Assembly (NCBI GenBank): GCA_033765145.1 | Contig: JANRIH010000032.1 | Location: 186,001-250,000 of the forward strand | Direction: 5' to 3' | Source of the DNA: JAGVSR01 sp033765145 | Lineage (GTDB): Bacteria; Pseudomonadota; Alphaproteobacteria; Rhizobiales; Hyphomicrobiaceae | Length of the DNA stretch: 64,000 nt | In this document: one piece after another, positions 35,293 to 44,077 of the stretch | Numbering within the stretch: position 1 is the first letter of the stretch | How the letters are laid out: every line of letters starts with the position of its first letter | Made by a program: the position numbers and the translations under genes | The notes under the pieces: model-generated | Told to the model about the DNA's origin: nothing | Database searches by the model: none | What the model saw: only the letters and a program-made list of their open reading frames with translations

Positions 35293-37059
35293 ATGGCACG
35301 CACGATGACCGGCGCAGAGATGGTGGTGAAAGCGCTGGCGGATCAGGGAGTCGAGGTGCTCTTCGGCTATCCCGGCGGCGCCGTGCTCCCGATCTACGAC
35401 GAGATTTTCCAGCAGGAGAAAGTGCGCCACATCCTCGTCCGCCAGGAAGGCGGCGCGGTGCACGCAGCCGAAGGCTATGCGCGCTCGACCGGCAAAGTCG
35501 GCGTCGTGCTCGTGACGTCGGGCCCCGGCGCGACCAACGCTGTCACGGGGCTGACCGACGCGCTCATGGACAGCATTCCGGTTGTTTGCATCACGGGTCA
35601 GGTGCCGACGCACTTGATCGGCAACGACGCATTCCAGGAGTGTGACACGGTCGGCATCACGCGCCCCTGCACGAAGCACAATTGGCTCGTGAAGGACGTG
35701 AACGATCTCTCGCGCATCCTCCACGAGGCGTTCCACATCGCGCGCTCCGGGCGCCCGGGTCCCGTCGTCGTCGACATCCCGAAGGACATCCAGTTCAAGA
35801 GCGGCAATTACACCGGCCCCACGAACGTCGCGCACAAGACCTACCGTCCGAAGCTGAAGCCGGACGCCGGTCCCGTCGCGGCCGCGGTCGACCTCATCGC
35901 CAGTGCCAAGAAGCCGATCTTCTACACCGGCGGCGGCATCATCAACTCGGGTCCGAAGGCGAGCCAGCTCCTGCGCGAGTTCGTGAAGCTCACGGATTTC
36001 CCCGTCACTTCGACGCTGATGGGCCTCGGCGCCTATCCCGCGTCAGGCAAGCACTGGCTTGGCATGCTCGGCATGCACGGCACTTATGAAGCCAACTGGG
36101 CGATGCACGACTGCGATGTGATGATCAATATCGGCGCGCGCTTCGACGACCGGATCACCGGGCGCCTCGACGCCTTCGCGCCGCATTCCAAGAAGATCCA
36201 CGCCGACATCGATTCCTCCTCGATCAACAAGAACGTCCGCGTCGAAATTCCGATCGTCGGCGATTGCGGATACGTGCTTGAGGAAATGCTGCGTGTCTGG
36301 AAGCAGAAGGCGCCCCAGGTCGACAAGGCCGCGCTGAAAAGCTGGTGGAAGCAGATCGACGCCTGGCGGGCGAAGAAATCGCTCGCCTACAAGAAGATGA
36401 AGGACGTGATCGCGCCGCAATACGCCGTCGAGCGCCTTTATCAGCTGACGAAGGACCGCGACACCTACATCACGACGGAAGTCGGCCAACACCAGATGTG
36501 GGCGGCGCAGTACTATCACTTCGAGGAGCCGAACCGCTGGATGACGTCCGGCGGGCTTGGCACGATGGGCTATGGGCTGCCCGCCGCGATCGGCGCGCAA
36601 CTGGCTCACCCCAAATCACTCGTGATCGACATCGCGGGCGACGCGTCGATCCTGATGAACATTCAGGAATGCTCGACGGCCGTGCAGTTCAACCTGCCGG
36701 TCAAAGTGTTCATCCTGAACAACGAGTACATGGGCATGGTGCGGCAGTGGCAGCAGCTTCTGCACGGCAACCGCCTCTCGCACAGCTACACGGAAAGCCT
36801 GCCCGATTTCGTCAAGCTCGCCGACGCGTACGGCTGGAAGGGCATGCGCTGCGACCACCCGGCTGATCTCGATGACGCGATCCGCGAGATGATCGACACG
36901 CCCCATCCCGTGATCTTCGATTGCCGCGTCGCGAAGCTCGAGAACTGCTTCCCGATGATCCCGTCGGGCAAGGCGCACAACGAGATGCTGCTCGGCGAGG
37001 AAGTCTCGGACGAAGACATCTCCAAGGCCATCGGCAAGGAAGGCAAGGTGCTGGTGTGA
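35293..37059 (+). CDS. ilvI: Acetolactate synthase, large subunit
   Basis: 588 residues, the catalytic subunit that joins two pyruvates (or pyruvate and 2-oxobutyrate) using thiamine diphosphate for valine, leucine and isoleucine synthesis. Seen are the N-terminal VLFGYPGGAVLPIYD with RQEGGAVHAAEGYARSTGK (catalytic Glu), TSGPGATNAVTGL, and the ThDP motif from GDASILMN to NNEYMGMVRQWQ. ATG 35293 starts MARTMTGAEMVVKAL, the normal N-terminus. The partner ilvH does not follow directly: two small secreted proteins lie between, with overlapping starts and stops. Confidence 0.97.
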   Translation: MARTMTGAEMVVKALADQGVEVLFGYPGGAVLPIYDEIFQQEKVRHILVRQEGGAVHAAEGYARSTGKVGVVLVTSGPGATNAVTGLTDALMDSIPVVCITGQVPTHLIGNDAFQECDTVGITRPCTKHNWLVKDVNDLSRILHEAFHIARSGRPGPVVVDIPKDIQFKSGNYTGPTNVAHKTYRPKLKPDAGPVAAAVDLIASAKKPIFYTGGGIINSGPKASQLLREFVKLTDFPVTSTLMGLGAYPASGKHWLGMLGMHGTYEANWAMHDCDVMINIGARFDDRITGRLDAFAPHSKKIHADIDSSSINKNVRVEIPIVGDCGYVLEEMLRVWKQKAPQVDKAALKSWWKQIDAWRAKKSLAYKKMKDVIAPQYAVERLYQLTKDRDTYITTEVGQHQMWAAQYYHFEEPNRWMTSGGLGTMGYGLPAAIGAQLAHPKSLVIDIAGDASILMNIQECSTAVQFNLPVKVFILNNEYMGMVRQWQQLLHGNRLSHSYTESLPDFVKLADAYGWKGMRCDHPADLDDAIREMIDTPHPVIFDCRVAKLENCFPMIPSGKAHNEMLLGEEVSDEDISKAIGKEGKVLV

Positions 37060-37415
37060 GGAGGCGCGCGCGACCGCGGCAGCTTTGGAACGGTGCGGCG
37101 ACGGCCGCCATCCTGATGCTTGCGATGGCGCACGCCGCGCGTGCCGAGTCCGATCTCTCCCCCCTTGTCGCCGCCCTGTCCGAGACCGATCGCACAGTGC
37201 TCGACAAGGCGCTCGCAAGCGGACCGACGACGCTTGTGACCTCGGTCGGATCGGCCAATCACGCCCTTTGGTCGGCCTTCGCGGAGCGGGGATGGATGGA
37301 GATGGGTGCTTTGCCGCCGGGCGGTCCCGTTGGCCAGGACATGATGATGTTCTCATTGACCGGCGAAGGTCGGCGCATGATCCCGACCGTTCTGCCTGGA
37401 AAGGCGCCGCCATGA
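37056..37415 (+). CDS. Small exported hypothetical protein between ilvI and ilvH
   Basis: 119 residues starting at GTG 37056, which overlaps the ilvI stop (GTGA), with an AAGGAAGG site upstream. It has a signal peptide (AATAAILMLAMAHAARA) and a mature part of about 88 residues (ESDLSPLVAALSETDRTVLD, later GWMEMGALPPGG). The stop overlaps the next gene's ATG (ATGA). No family recognised. The exact overlaps with ilvI and the next gene suggest translational coupling within the ilv operon. Confidence 0.75.
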   Translation: MRRRARPRQLWNGAATAAILMLAMAHAARAESDLSPLVAALSETDRTVLDKALASGPTTLVTSVGSANHALWSAFAERGWMEMGALPPGGPVGQDMMMFSLTGEGRRMIPTVLPGKAPP

Positions 37416-38038
37416 CCAACTTCGCGCAATCACGAGCGGCCGTCGTGCGGCACACGCTGACAGTGCTCGCGATCGTCGCGCTCGCGCCCGTAGCCTTCGC
37501 CGCCGGTGAGACAGCACCCGCCGCTCCTGCTGCCGCGAGCTCTGCCGTGACCTGGGACCAGACCGCCAACGTCCGTGATGCGGCGGAACGGATCGCAAAG
37601 ATTCAGCGCGGCGGCGGAGCCGAGGCGGCGTTTAAGCACATCAGCGCCTGCTATCGAACCCACGGGCTGGCCTCGAACTATTCCGCACCCTTTGAGGCGT
37701 GCATCGCACAGGACTATCTGCACACGCGCTTGCTCGTGAAGGTCTATAGCCGCATGCAGCCCGACGCCTTGAAGAAGATGGGCGCACCCACTCCCGACAT
37801 TCTGGCGGAAGCAATGGGGCGGCGCGTGACGACCGCGTTCAAGCAGTACGCGATCTCGGTTGCAGAAGCGGAGAAACTGAAGGCGCTGGTCGACGCCGAA
37901 GGCGCGCCGGTCTTCCTGAAAATCGTGTTCCCAGAGGCGGCCGACGAATTGACAAAGCGCGAGAAGGCCGGTCCCGGCAGCGAAGCGAAACCAGAGCCCG
38001 GCAGCGAAGCGAAACCAGAGAAAGACGAGAAGAAGTAG
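37412..38038 (+). CDS. Exported hypothetical protein between ilvI and ilvH
   Basis: 208 residues. A signal peptide (TLTVLAIVALAPVAFAAG) precedes an Ala/Pro-rich bridge, a helical domain (about residues 50-180) with two Cys (SACYRTHGL and EACIAQDYL) that could form a disulphide, and a charged tail with an exact 24-bp duplication (GSEAKPEP / GSEAKPEK). It overlaps the preceding gene (ATGA), and ilvH follows after only 5 bp, so it belongs to the ilv transcript. Function unknown. Confidence 0.75.
   Translation: MTNFAQSRAAVVRHTLTVLAIVALAPVAFAAGETAPAAPAAASSAVTWDQTANVRDAAERIAKIQRGGGAEAAFKHISACYRTHGLASNYSAPFEACIAQDYLHTRLLVKVYSRMQPDALKKMGAPTPDILAEAMGRRVTTAFKQYAISVAEAEKLKALVDAEGAPVFLKIVFPEAADELTKREKAGPGSEAKPEPGSEAKPEKDEKK
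37973..38020 (+). repeat. Exact tandem 24-bp repeat in the coding tail
   Basis: Two identical copies of a 24-bp unit (37973-37996 and 37997-38020) encode PGSEAKPE twice in frame. This is a recent-looking slippage duplication, in frame and hence tolerated. Confidence 0.9.
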
Positions 38039-38043
38039 ACGCC

Positions 38044-38592
38044 ATGGCCAATGCCACATCCCAGACGCACTACGCCGGCCCCCATTTGTCCCAGGAGGTC
38101 GTCTCGCGCACGCTCTCGGTGATCGTAGACAACGAGCCGGGCGTGCTCGCCCGCGTCATCGGGCTTTTCACCGCGCGCGGCTACAACATCGACAGCCTGA
38201 CCGTGACCGAGACCGAGCACGAGAAACACGTCTCGCGCATCACCATCGTGACGCGCGGCACGCCTGCTGTGATCGAGCAGATCAAGCACACGCTCGAGCG
38301 CATGGTGCCGATCCATCGCGTGCGTGACCTGACGGCGGAAGGCGTTTCCCTCGAACGGGAGCTGGCGCTCGTGAAGGTCGCGGGCCGCGGCGACAAGCGG
38401 ATCGAGGCCCTGCGTCTCGCAGAGATTTTCCGCGCCCAGGTCGTCGACACCTCGACCGAGCATTTCGTGTTCGAGATCACCGGCAAGGCCTCGAAGATCG
38501 AGACCTTCCTCGGCATCATGCGCGAGCTGGGGCTCGTCGAAGTGAGCCGCACCGGCATCGCCGCCATCGGCCGCGGCTCGACGCCGATGTGA
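38044..38592 (+). CDS. ilvH: Acetolactate synthase, small (regulatory) subunit
   Basis: 182 residues. The N-terminal ACT domain reads LSVIVDNEPGVLARVIGLFT then GYNIDSLTV, and the C-terminal domain ends with SKIETFLGIMRELGLVEVSR. It binds valine for feedback control and activates the large subunit. ATG 38044 follows the preceding gene by 5 bp. Downstream is a 500-bp stretch filled with REP-like repeats. Confidence 0.96.
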   Translation: MANATSQTHYAGPHLSQEVVSRTLSVIVDNEPGVLARVIGLFTARGYNIDSLTVTETEHEKHVSRITIVTRGTPAVIEQIKHTLERMVPIHRVRDLTAEGVSLERELALVKVAGRGDKRIEALRLAEIFRAQVVDTSTEHFVFEITGKASKIETFLGIMRELGLVEVSRTGIAAIGRGSTPM

Positions 38593-38702
38593 GGCCGCAC
38601 TTCCGCGTCCAAGCTCCGCATTTGTGCGAAATTCAGCGACACTTGCCTCCACGCCGGTTTCGGTGGACGCCGAAAAGATGGCCTCTTGAAACCGAATACG
38701 AC

Positions 38703-39090
38703 GCGGGTCCCCGGACGGCGCGGAGCGATGATCCATCCGATGTCGTCATCCTGGCGAAAGCCAGGACCCAGTTGAGCGTTCGCGACGGGACGATTTCGAA
38801 AGAACTCCGCCGCGGCGATGACCTCCCCTTTTGAGCCGCTCGGTGATCAGCTGCCTATCTGGGTCCTGGCTTTCGCCAGGATGACGGAGAAAAACTGAAC
38901 CCCCGGACTTGCGCTCGTGCGCATCCGGGGGGCAACCGCTTCTTCTTGCACAAGCTAAATGAAAATAGTCGCGGGTTCCCGGACGGCGCGGAGCGACGAT
39001 CCGGGAGCTTAACCTGTCAATGTCGGATACGAACGGAGCCTCGTCGGCTCCACGTGAAGACCCCGGACTTGCGCTTCGCGCAATCCGGGG
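38703..39090. repeat. Cluster of REP-like palindromic repeats after ilvH
   Basis: The 506 bp between ilvH and the lipoprotein gene hold no gene but several repeats. A 32-bp direct repeat occurs at 38703-38734 and 38971-39002 (30 of 32 identical); the second copy can itself fold with TCCCGGA/TCCGGGA arms. Hairpins CCCCGGACTTGCGC...TCCGGGG occur at 38900-38931 and 39061-39090. The inverted-repeat element 38744-38886 lies within. This is the pattern of REP/BIME-type intergenic repeats known from Hyphomicrobiales genomes. Confidence 0.75.
38744..38886. repeat. Inverted-repeat intergenic element (143 bp), second copy
   Basis: The left end at 38744-38771 (containing TCCTGGCGAAAGCCAGGAC) and the right end 38857-38886 (GTCCTGGCTTTCGCCAGGA) are inverted copies matching the ends of the 11967-12109 element. 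The total span is again 143 bp but the interior differs. It lies within the larger repeat cluster. Confidence 0.75.
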
Positions 39091-39098
39091 ACGCATGA

Positions 39099-39605
39099 TT
39101 ACATGCTAATGCCGGCGGCCTTCTTGGTGTCGGTCAGCACTTCGGCGGCGTGCGTCGCGCTTTTCGAGAACGTCAGCGCTTCATCGTCGACAGACAGCAT
39201 GGCGGCACTTGCGCTGCGGAACCCGATGAGGCCGGTCTGCGAGACGTAGAGCGGCTCGACCGTCGGGGGCGTGTTCATCGTGAGCAGGAACGCCGCGAGC
39301 TTCGGTCGGAACACGCGATCGTCAATCCGCTCGCACTTGTCCGCACCTTCCTTCGCCTCGCATGCCTTGAGCGTCGTGAACTTGGGGGCATTGCCATCGT
39401 GCGCGACGACCGCCTTTTCGATCATGCTCGTGCAGTCCTCGTAGGAGAGCTGCGCACTCTCCTGGCAGTCGATCGCCGACGTGATCACGTATTTCACGAT
39501 CGACTTCGGATCCTTCTTGGGCGCGCCCCCGCAGCCCGCGAGCGCCATCGCGGCCGAAGCCACGACGAGATAGCGCCCTGATATTGCGCCGAGTTTGGCC
39601 AGCAT
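39099..39605 (-). CDS. Lipoprotein, DUF1190-like
   Basis: 168 residues. The signal (YLVVASAAMALAGCGG) has a clear lipobox LAGC, so the protein should be lipid-anchored. The mature region carries four Cys in a DUF1190-like arrangement (SAIDCQESAQLSYEDCTSM, LKACEAKEGADKCERI). ATG 39605 has a GGGCGGA site and is preferred over TTG 39632. The gene is divergent from ilvC. The family link is tentative and the function unknown. Confidence 0.72.
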   Translation of the reverse strand: MLAKLGAISGRYLVVASAAMALAGCGGAPKKDPKSIVKYVITSAIDCQESAQLSYEDCTSMIEKAVVAHDGNAPKFTTLKACEAKEGADKCERIDDRVFRPKLAAFLLTMNTPPTVEPLYVSQTGLIGFRSASAAMLSVDDEALTFSKSATHAAEVLTDTKKAAGISM

Positions 39606-39920
39606 GGTCCATCCGCCCGAGTTGTTTGACAAAGTGCTAACAGAAAGCGGTTTCGCTTCGGTAAACGCGGGCGGTCCCGAAGCCCGGTCACGCGCCGGAT
39701 TTCCGGCATTTGTCGCAGCCGCGGCCCGAGATGAACCGTTGAATTTTCGCGTGGCCTAGGTGTAACGTCCGCCCGCTTCTTGGCCGTGGGCGCAGAGCCC
39801 GCGCCGAGCTTCCCTATGGAAGCGCGCCCCGAGGCCAATGCCACGGCCGATCCCAAGGCCGAACCCGCGACGCGTCATCCCCGAGCGTCAACGTTTCATC
39901 CACCATGCGAAGAGAGAGCC
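39606..39920. promoter_or_regulatory. Divergent region between the lipoprotein gene and ilvC
   Basis: 315 bp without a gene. A possible ilvC promoter is TTGAAT (39739-39744) with TAACGT 18 bp later, which is weak. A frame open into ilvC from 39780 encodes a non-conserved extension and is not used. Confidence 0.35.
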
Positions 39921-40940
39921 ATGCGCGTCTATTACGATCGTGATGCCGACCTGAACCTGATCAAATCGAAGAAGGTCGCCATTGTCGGCTATGGCAGCCA
40001 GGGCCACGCGCACGCGCTGAACCTCCGCGACAGCGGCGTCAAGGACGTCGCCATCGCGCTGAGGAAGGGATCGGCTTCTGCGGCGAAGGCAGAGAAGGAA
40101 GGCCTCAAGGTCATGGAGGTGGCGGACGCCGCCAAGTGGGCCGACGTCATCATGATGCTGACCCCCGATGAGTTGCAGGCCGACATTTACAAGGATCACC
40201 TGGCCGCCAATATGAAGAAGGGCGCCGCCCTCATGTTTGCGCACGGCCTCAACGTGCATTTCAATCTCATCGAGCCGCGCGCCGACCTTGACGTCGGCAT
40301 GGTTGCGCCCAAGGGCCCCGGTCACACCGTCCGCGGCGAATACCTGAAGGGCGGCGGCGTGCCGTGCCTCATCGCCATCCATCAGAACAAGAGCGGCAAC
40401 GCACACGAACTCTTTCTCTCGTATGCTTCTGGCGTCGGTGGCGGCCGCTCGGGCGTCATCGAGACGACCTTCAAGGAGGAATGCGAGACCGATCTCTTCG
40501 GCGAGCAGGTCGTGCTCTGCGGCGGCCTCGTCGAATTGATCCGCGCGGGCTTCGAGACGCTCGTCGAGGCCGGCTACGCGCCCGAGATGGCCTACTTCGA
40601 GTGCCTCCACGAGGTGAAGCTCATTGTCGACCTCATCTACGAGGGCGGCATCGCCAACATGAACTACTCGATCTCGAACACGGCCGAATACGGTGAGTAT
40701 GTCACGGGCCCGCGCATCATCACGCCCGAAACGAAAGCCGAGATGAAGCGCGTGCTCGCCGACATCCAGGCCGGCCGCTTCACCCGCGACTGGATGCTCG
40801 AATGCAAGGCCGGCCAGCCGAGCTTCAAGGGCACGCGGCGCCTGAACGACGCCCACCAGATCGAGGAAGTCGGTGCCAAGCTCCGCGCCATGATGCCCTG
40901 GATCGCCAAGAACAAGCTCGTCGACAAGGGGCGGAATTGA
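39921..40940 (+). CDS. ilvC: Ketol-acid reductoisomerase (NADP+), class I
   Basis: 339 residues, class I length. It isomerises and reduces acetolactate or acetohydroxybutyrate in the valine/isoleucine pathway with Mg2+ and NADPH. Seen are the N-terminal MRVYYDRDADLNLIKSKKVA, the Rossmann motif GYGSQGHAHALNL, and the C-terminal knotted domain with TTFKEECETDLFGEQ and the conserved FECLHEVKLIVDLIYEGG. ATG 39921 has a purine-rich AGAGAGAG site just upstream. Confidence 0.98.
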   Translation: MRVYYDRDADLNLIKSKKVAIVGYGSQGHAHALNLRDSGVKDVAIALRKGSASAAKAEKEGLKVMEVADAAKWADVIMMLTPDELQADIYKDHLAANMKKGAALMFAHGLNVHFNLIEPRADLDVGMVAPKGPGHTVRGEYLKGGGVPCLIAIHQNKSGNAHELFLSYASGVGGGRSGVIETTFKEECETDLFGEQVVLCGGLVELIRAGFETLVEAGYAPEMAYFECLHEVKLIVDLIYEGGIANMNYSISNTAEYGEYVTGPRIITPETKAEMKRVLADIQAGRFTRDWMLECKAGQPSFKGTRRLNDAHQIEEVGAKLRAMMPWIAKNKLVDKGRN

Positions 40941-40983
40941 TCGCGCTCCGGGTTGAACGGCGCGCGTCCGTCCAAGGCGCGCG

Positions 40984-42162
40984 TCACTCCGCCCGCTCGT
41001 AGACGTTCGTCCCGATGATGAGGCGCGAGGGGTGTTTCGGCTCCTCGCCCTGCCATCCGAAGAGATAAGCAACTGCATCTCCGCCCGAGGGCGTGAGCGT
41101 CAGCGTGCGCGCGTCGAGCGTATAACGCCCCGTCGTCGCCTCCCCGATGCGAAGGCTCCCGTCCGCATTGAAGTGCAGCGTGCGTGACAGCGGAGCGACC
41201 GGCACGACGTCGGTCGTATAGGTGCCGTCGATCCTCTGTCCGGCGGCGGCCGCCGACGTCAGGGCCGCCTTGGCGACGGCCGTGCCCTGAGTGCCGTCCG
41301 GAAACGTCAGGAGGTAGCCTTCTCCGTCTCGCCGCCAGCGCGCGACGCCGGGGCTGCCGAGCGGCCGCGTCTCGGGCTTGAAGGCGGCGGCCGGTTCGCG
41401 GACGGCCTCGAACGCGCGGCCGTCGTTCAAGAGCAGCGCCGTGATGGTCTGCGGCTCCGGCGCGGCCGAGGGGTCTCCCGCCGAAAACACCATGCGCAGA
41501 TACTGGATCACGTTCTCGACGCTCTCATCGGTGAGGGGCTGCGTATCGTCGGGAGCCGGCCGTCCTGATTGCTCTTGCCCCGCGATGGCGGTCACGGCGT
41601 CCTCGGTCAGCACGAACTGCCGGGCGCGCAAATCCTCGACCAGCGTGCGGCCTTCGACGACGTTCTCGTCCTCGTCCGAGAGCGTACCGGGCGCGGCGAG
41701 CAGGATAATCTGATAGCGGTTCCCGACGCGGTACCCGACCGCCTCGACCTCGGCCGGAATCCCGTCGTCGAGCATGATGCCGACCCGCGCGGACACAGCG
41801 ACGGGCGATGCGGCGAGGCCCGCCAGCGGAACCGTGGCCGGCGTGCGCATCAGATCCCCGTAGAGCGTTTCGATGAGGAGTGGCACGTCTTCAACAAACG
41901 CGTCCCGGAGCGGACCCTTGAGGTCCTGGCAGGGCGGGATGAGGACGGTCACGGGCTGCGCGTCCCCCCCGTCCGGCGACTGCGCGAGGAGAAGGCCCGA
42001 GAGCGGCGGCGCGGACGCAGTCCAACCGGCCGGGAGATCGAATGGCACGCCGGCCGATGCCGGGAACGTCCCCGCCATGAACGCCGCCAGCGCTGTAAGC
42101 CAGACCGCAGCCGTGGAGCGACCGCAGCCTTGTCGTCGAACGGAATGTCGCGCTCGCGTCAT
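40984..42162 (-). CDS. Exported hypothetical protein
   Basis: 392 residues starting at ATG 42162, with an AGGTGAG site upstream. A signal peptide (AAVWLTALAAFMAGTFPASAG) is followed by a first part (residues about 40-190) with beta-strand-like segments (VPFDLPAGWTASAP, VTVLIPPCQDL, YQIILLAAPG). The C-terminal half has strands that recall a lipocalin- or META-like barrel (ALTSAAAAGQRIDGTYTTDV, LRIGEATTGRYTLDARTLTL). No family recognised. It converges on ilvC with 43 bp between, and is divergent from the NUDIX gene. Confidence 0.7.
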   Translation of the reverse strand: MTRARHSVRRQGCGRSTAAVWLTALAAFMAGTFPASAGVPFDLPAGWTASAPPLSGLLLAQSPDGGDAQPVTVLIPPCQDLKGPLRDAFVEDVPLLIETLYGDLMRTPATVPLAGLAASPVAVSARVGIMLDDGIPAEVEAVGYRVGNRYQIILLAAPGTLSDEDENVVEGRTLVEDLRARQFVLTEDAVTAIAGQEQSGRPAPDDTQPLTDESVENVIQYLRMVFSAGDPSAAPEPQTITALLLNDGRAFEAVREPAAAFKPETRPLGSPGVARWRRDGEGYLLTFPDGTQGTAVAKAALTSAAAAGQRIDGTYTTDVVPVAPLSRTLHFNADGSLRIGEATTGRYTLDARTLTLTPSGGDAVAYLFGWQGEEPKHPSRLIIGTNVYERAE

Positions 42163-42319
42163 GACGCTCACCTAGCGCGGAAGCTGCGGCGGGACCATGG
42201 CCGCACGCCGCCTCGTTGCACTGGGCCACCACCTGTCATAATTGCGGCACACACGGGGCTGACGCCACCGCGGGCCGCGTGCGAACGGCGGTCGCGGACG
42301 ATGCGGGGGAACGCGAAAG

Positions 42320-43048
42320 ATGGATCGGAATACGGCGGGAACCGATCGCGTCGTCGCCGTCGATCACTGCCGGCTCGTCCGAAGGGCTGAGCCATGGGCG
42401 TTTCCGGGTCAGCATGGTCCAGCGATCGACGCCCATTGGCAGCGGCGCACTGAGGAAAGCCCGTCGTTCTACAACGGCACGGTGCATCTCCTCTCCCGGT
42501 ACGATGTGTCGGACGGCGTTTTAAACGGCACGATCTTCCCGGTCGAGTTCAAGAACTTCCTGTTCTGGCGCGAGAGCGGCACGACCGACGCCGCCGTGCG
42601 CGATGCGTTCGGCTCGGCCCTTATCCGCACCGCCGACGGCGACATCATTCTCGGCCGCCAGCGGCCTGGAAACGTCAACAGCGGGCTTGCCTACGTGCCG
42701 GGCGGCTTCATCGACGCGCGCGACATCGGCGTCGATGGCGCGGTCGACATCGAGGCGAGCATCCTGCGCGAGGTTGAGGAGGAGACGGGTTTCGGTGCCG
42801 ACCATTGGCACCATGCGCCGGGCTTCCGCGTGACCTTTCAAGGCCAGCATATCTCGATCGCGCGCGAACTCTGCTCGCCCCTCGCGACCGACGCGTTTCT
42901 GGCCGAAGTCCGTTCACGCCTCGCCGCCGATCCCTCGTCCGAGCTCGAGGACGTCGTCGCCATCCGGTCGGTCAATGACATGGACCGCTACAACCTGCCG
43001 CCCTTCGTCCACCTGCTTCTTCGCGACGTGCTCGGGGTGCACGGCTGA
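42320..43048 (+). CDS. NUDIX hydrolase domain protein
   Basis: 242 residues. The NUDIX core is in the middle: AYVPGGFIDARD, then ILREVEEETGFG with the REUxEExGU half of the box. The front of the box is altered: the Glu expected eight residues before REV is not there, and an insertion (IGVDGAVDIEA) is present. The hydrolase acts on some nucleoside diphosphate derivative; the substrate is unknown. An N-terminal domain of about 85 residues is not recognised. ATG 42320 follows a GGGGGAA site. phzF follows 114 bp later. Confidence 0.8.
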   Translation: MDRNTAGTDRVVAVDHCRLVRRAEPWAFPGQHGPAIDAHWQRRTEESPSFYNGTVHLLSRYDVSDGVLNGTIFPVEFKNFLFWRESGTTDAAVRDAFGSALIRTADGDIILGRQRPGNVNSGLAYVPGGFIDARDIGVDGAVDIEASILREVEEETGFGADHWHHAPGFRVTFQGQHISIARELCSPLATDAFLAEVRSRLAADPSSELEDVVAIRSVNDMDRYNLPPFVHLLLRDVLGVHG

Positions 43049-43162
43049 CCGAAGGACAGGTGCGCGGGAGAACGCCGAAACCGTTCCCCGCCGATGTGGC
43101 CCGCCGATGTGGACTGTCCCCGCCGTTCAGGCTATGTGGCGCGCGGGTCCGCGGGGGCGAGC

Positions 43163-44077
43163 ATGATGAAACTCGACTTTCACACCATCGACGTCTTCAC
43201 GGAGCACCGGTTCGGCGGCAATCCGCTGGCCGTCGTGCATGGCGCGGACGACCTCGACACCGAGGCGATGCAGTTGATCGCGCGCGAGTTCAATCTGTCC
43301 GAGACGGTGTTCGTCCTGAAGCCTCAGAACCCCATGCACTCCGCGCGGACGCGACTGTTCACGCCCATGAAGGAACTGCCGTTTGCCGGCCATCCGACGG
43401 TCGGCACGGCCGCCCTTCTCGCCGAACTGAAGCAGGCTGCGGGAGTTCCTGGAAACGATGCGCTGATCGTTATCGAACAGCAAATCGGCACGCTACGGGT
43501 CGGCGTCCGCATGCGCGCGGGCGCGCCATCGTTCGCCGAGTTCGATGCTCCGCGCCTGCCCGTCGAGGCCGGAGCCCTTCCCCCCGTCGATGTACTCGCG
43601 GCGGGCCTTGGTCTCATCCCGAGCGAGATCGGATTCGAGAACCACCGACCCGTGTGCTTCGCGGCCGGAAACGCCTTCGCGTTCGTACCCGTCGCATCTC
43701 TCGAAGCATTGGAACGCGCGCGCATTAACGGCGCGGACTGGTCCCAAGCCTTCGAGGAGCAGGGTCTCGTCGGCGCGTATCTCTATACGCGCCAGTGCGT
43801 GCATACCGCCTCCGCCTTCCACGCGCGCATGTTCGCGCCCGCCGCCGGCGTCCCCGAAGACCCCGCCACCGGCTCTGCCGCCGTCTGCCTCGCCGGTGTC
43901 GTCGATCTTTTCGACGATCTACCCGACGGTAATCACAAGAAGGTCGTCGAGCAGGGCTTCACCATGGGCCGCCCGAGCTTCATCACGCTGTCCTTGACCG
44001 TCACCGCCGGCAAGCTCTCGAACGTCCGCATCGGCGGCCATGTCGTGCGCGTGAGCGAGGGTGTGTTGGAGGTCTAA
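43163..44077 (+). CDS. PhzF family isomerase/epimerase-like protein
   Basis: 304 residues. The two-domain DapF-like fold of PhzF is marked by FHTIDVFTEHRFGGNPLAVV, the catalytic Glu region NLSETVFVL, PFAGHPTVGTAALL and GVPEDPATGSAAVCLAG. Family members isomerise small acids (in phenazine biosynthesis for the namesake), but most genomic copies have unknown substrates. ATG 43163 is used. The stop at 44075-44077 touches the first unit of the 29-bp hairpin array. Confidence 0.9.
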   Translation: MMKLDFHTIDVFTEHRFGGNPLAVVHGADDLDTEAMQLIAREFNLSETVFVLKPQNPMHSARTRLFTPMKELPFAGHPTVGTAALLAELKQAAGVPGNDALIVIEQQIGTLRVGVRMRAGAPSFAEFDAPRLPVEAGALPPVDVLAAGLGLIPSEIGFENHRPVCFAAGNAFAFVPVASLEALERARINGADWSQAFEEQGLVGAYLYTRQCVHTASAFHARMFAPAAGVPEDPATGSAAVCLAGVVDLFDDLPDGNHKKVVEQGFTMGRPSFITLSLTVTAGKLSNVRIGGHVVRVSEGVLEV

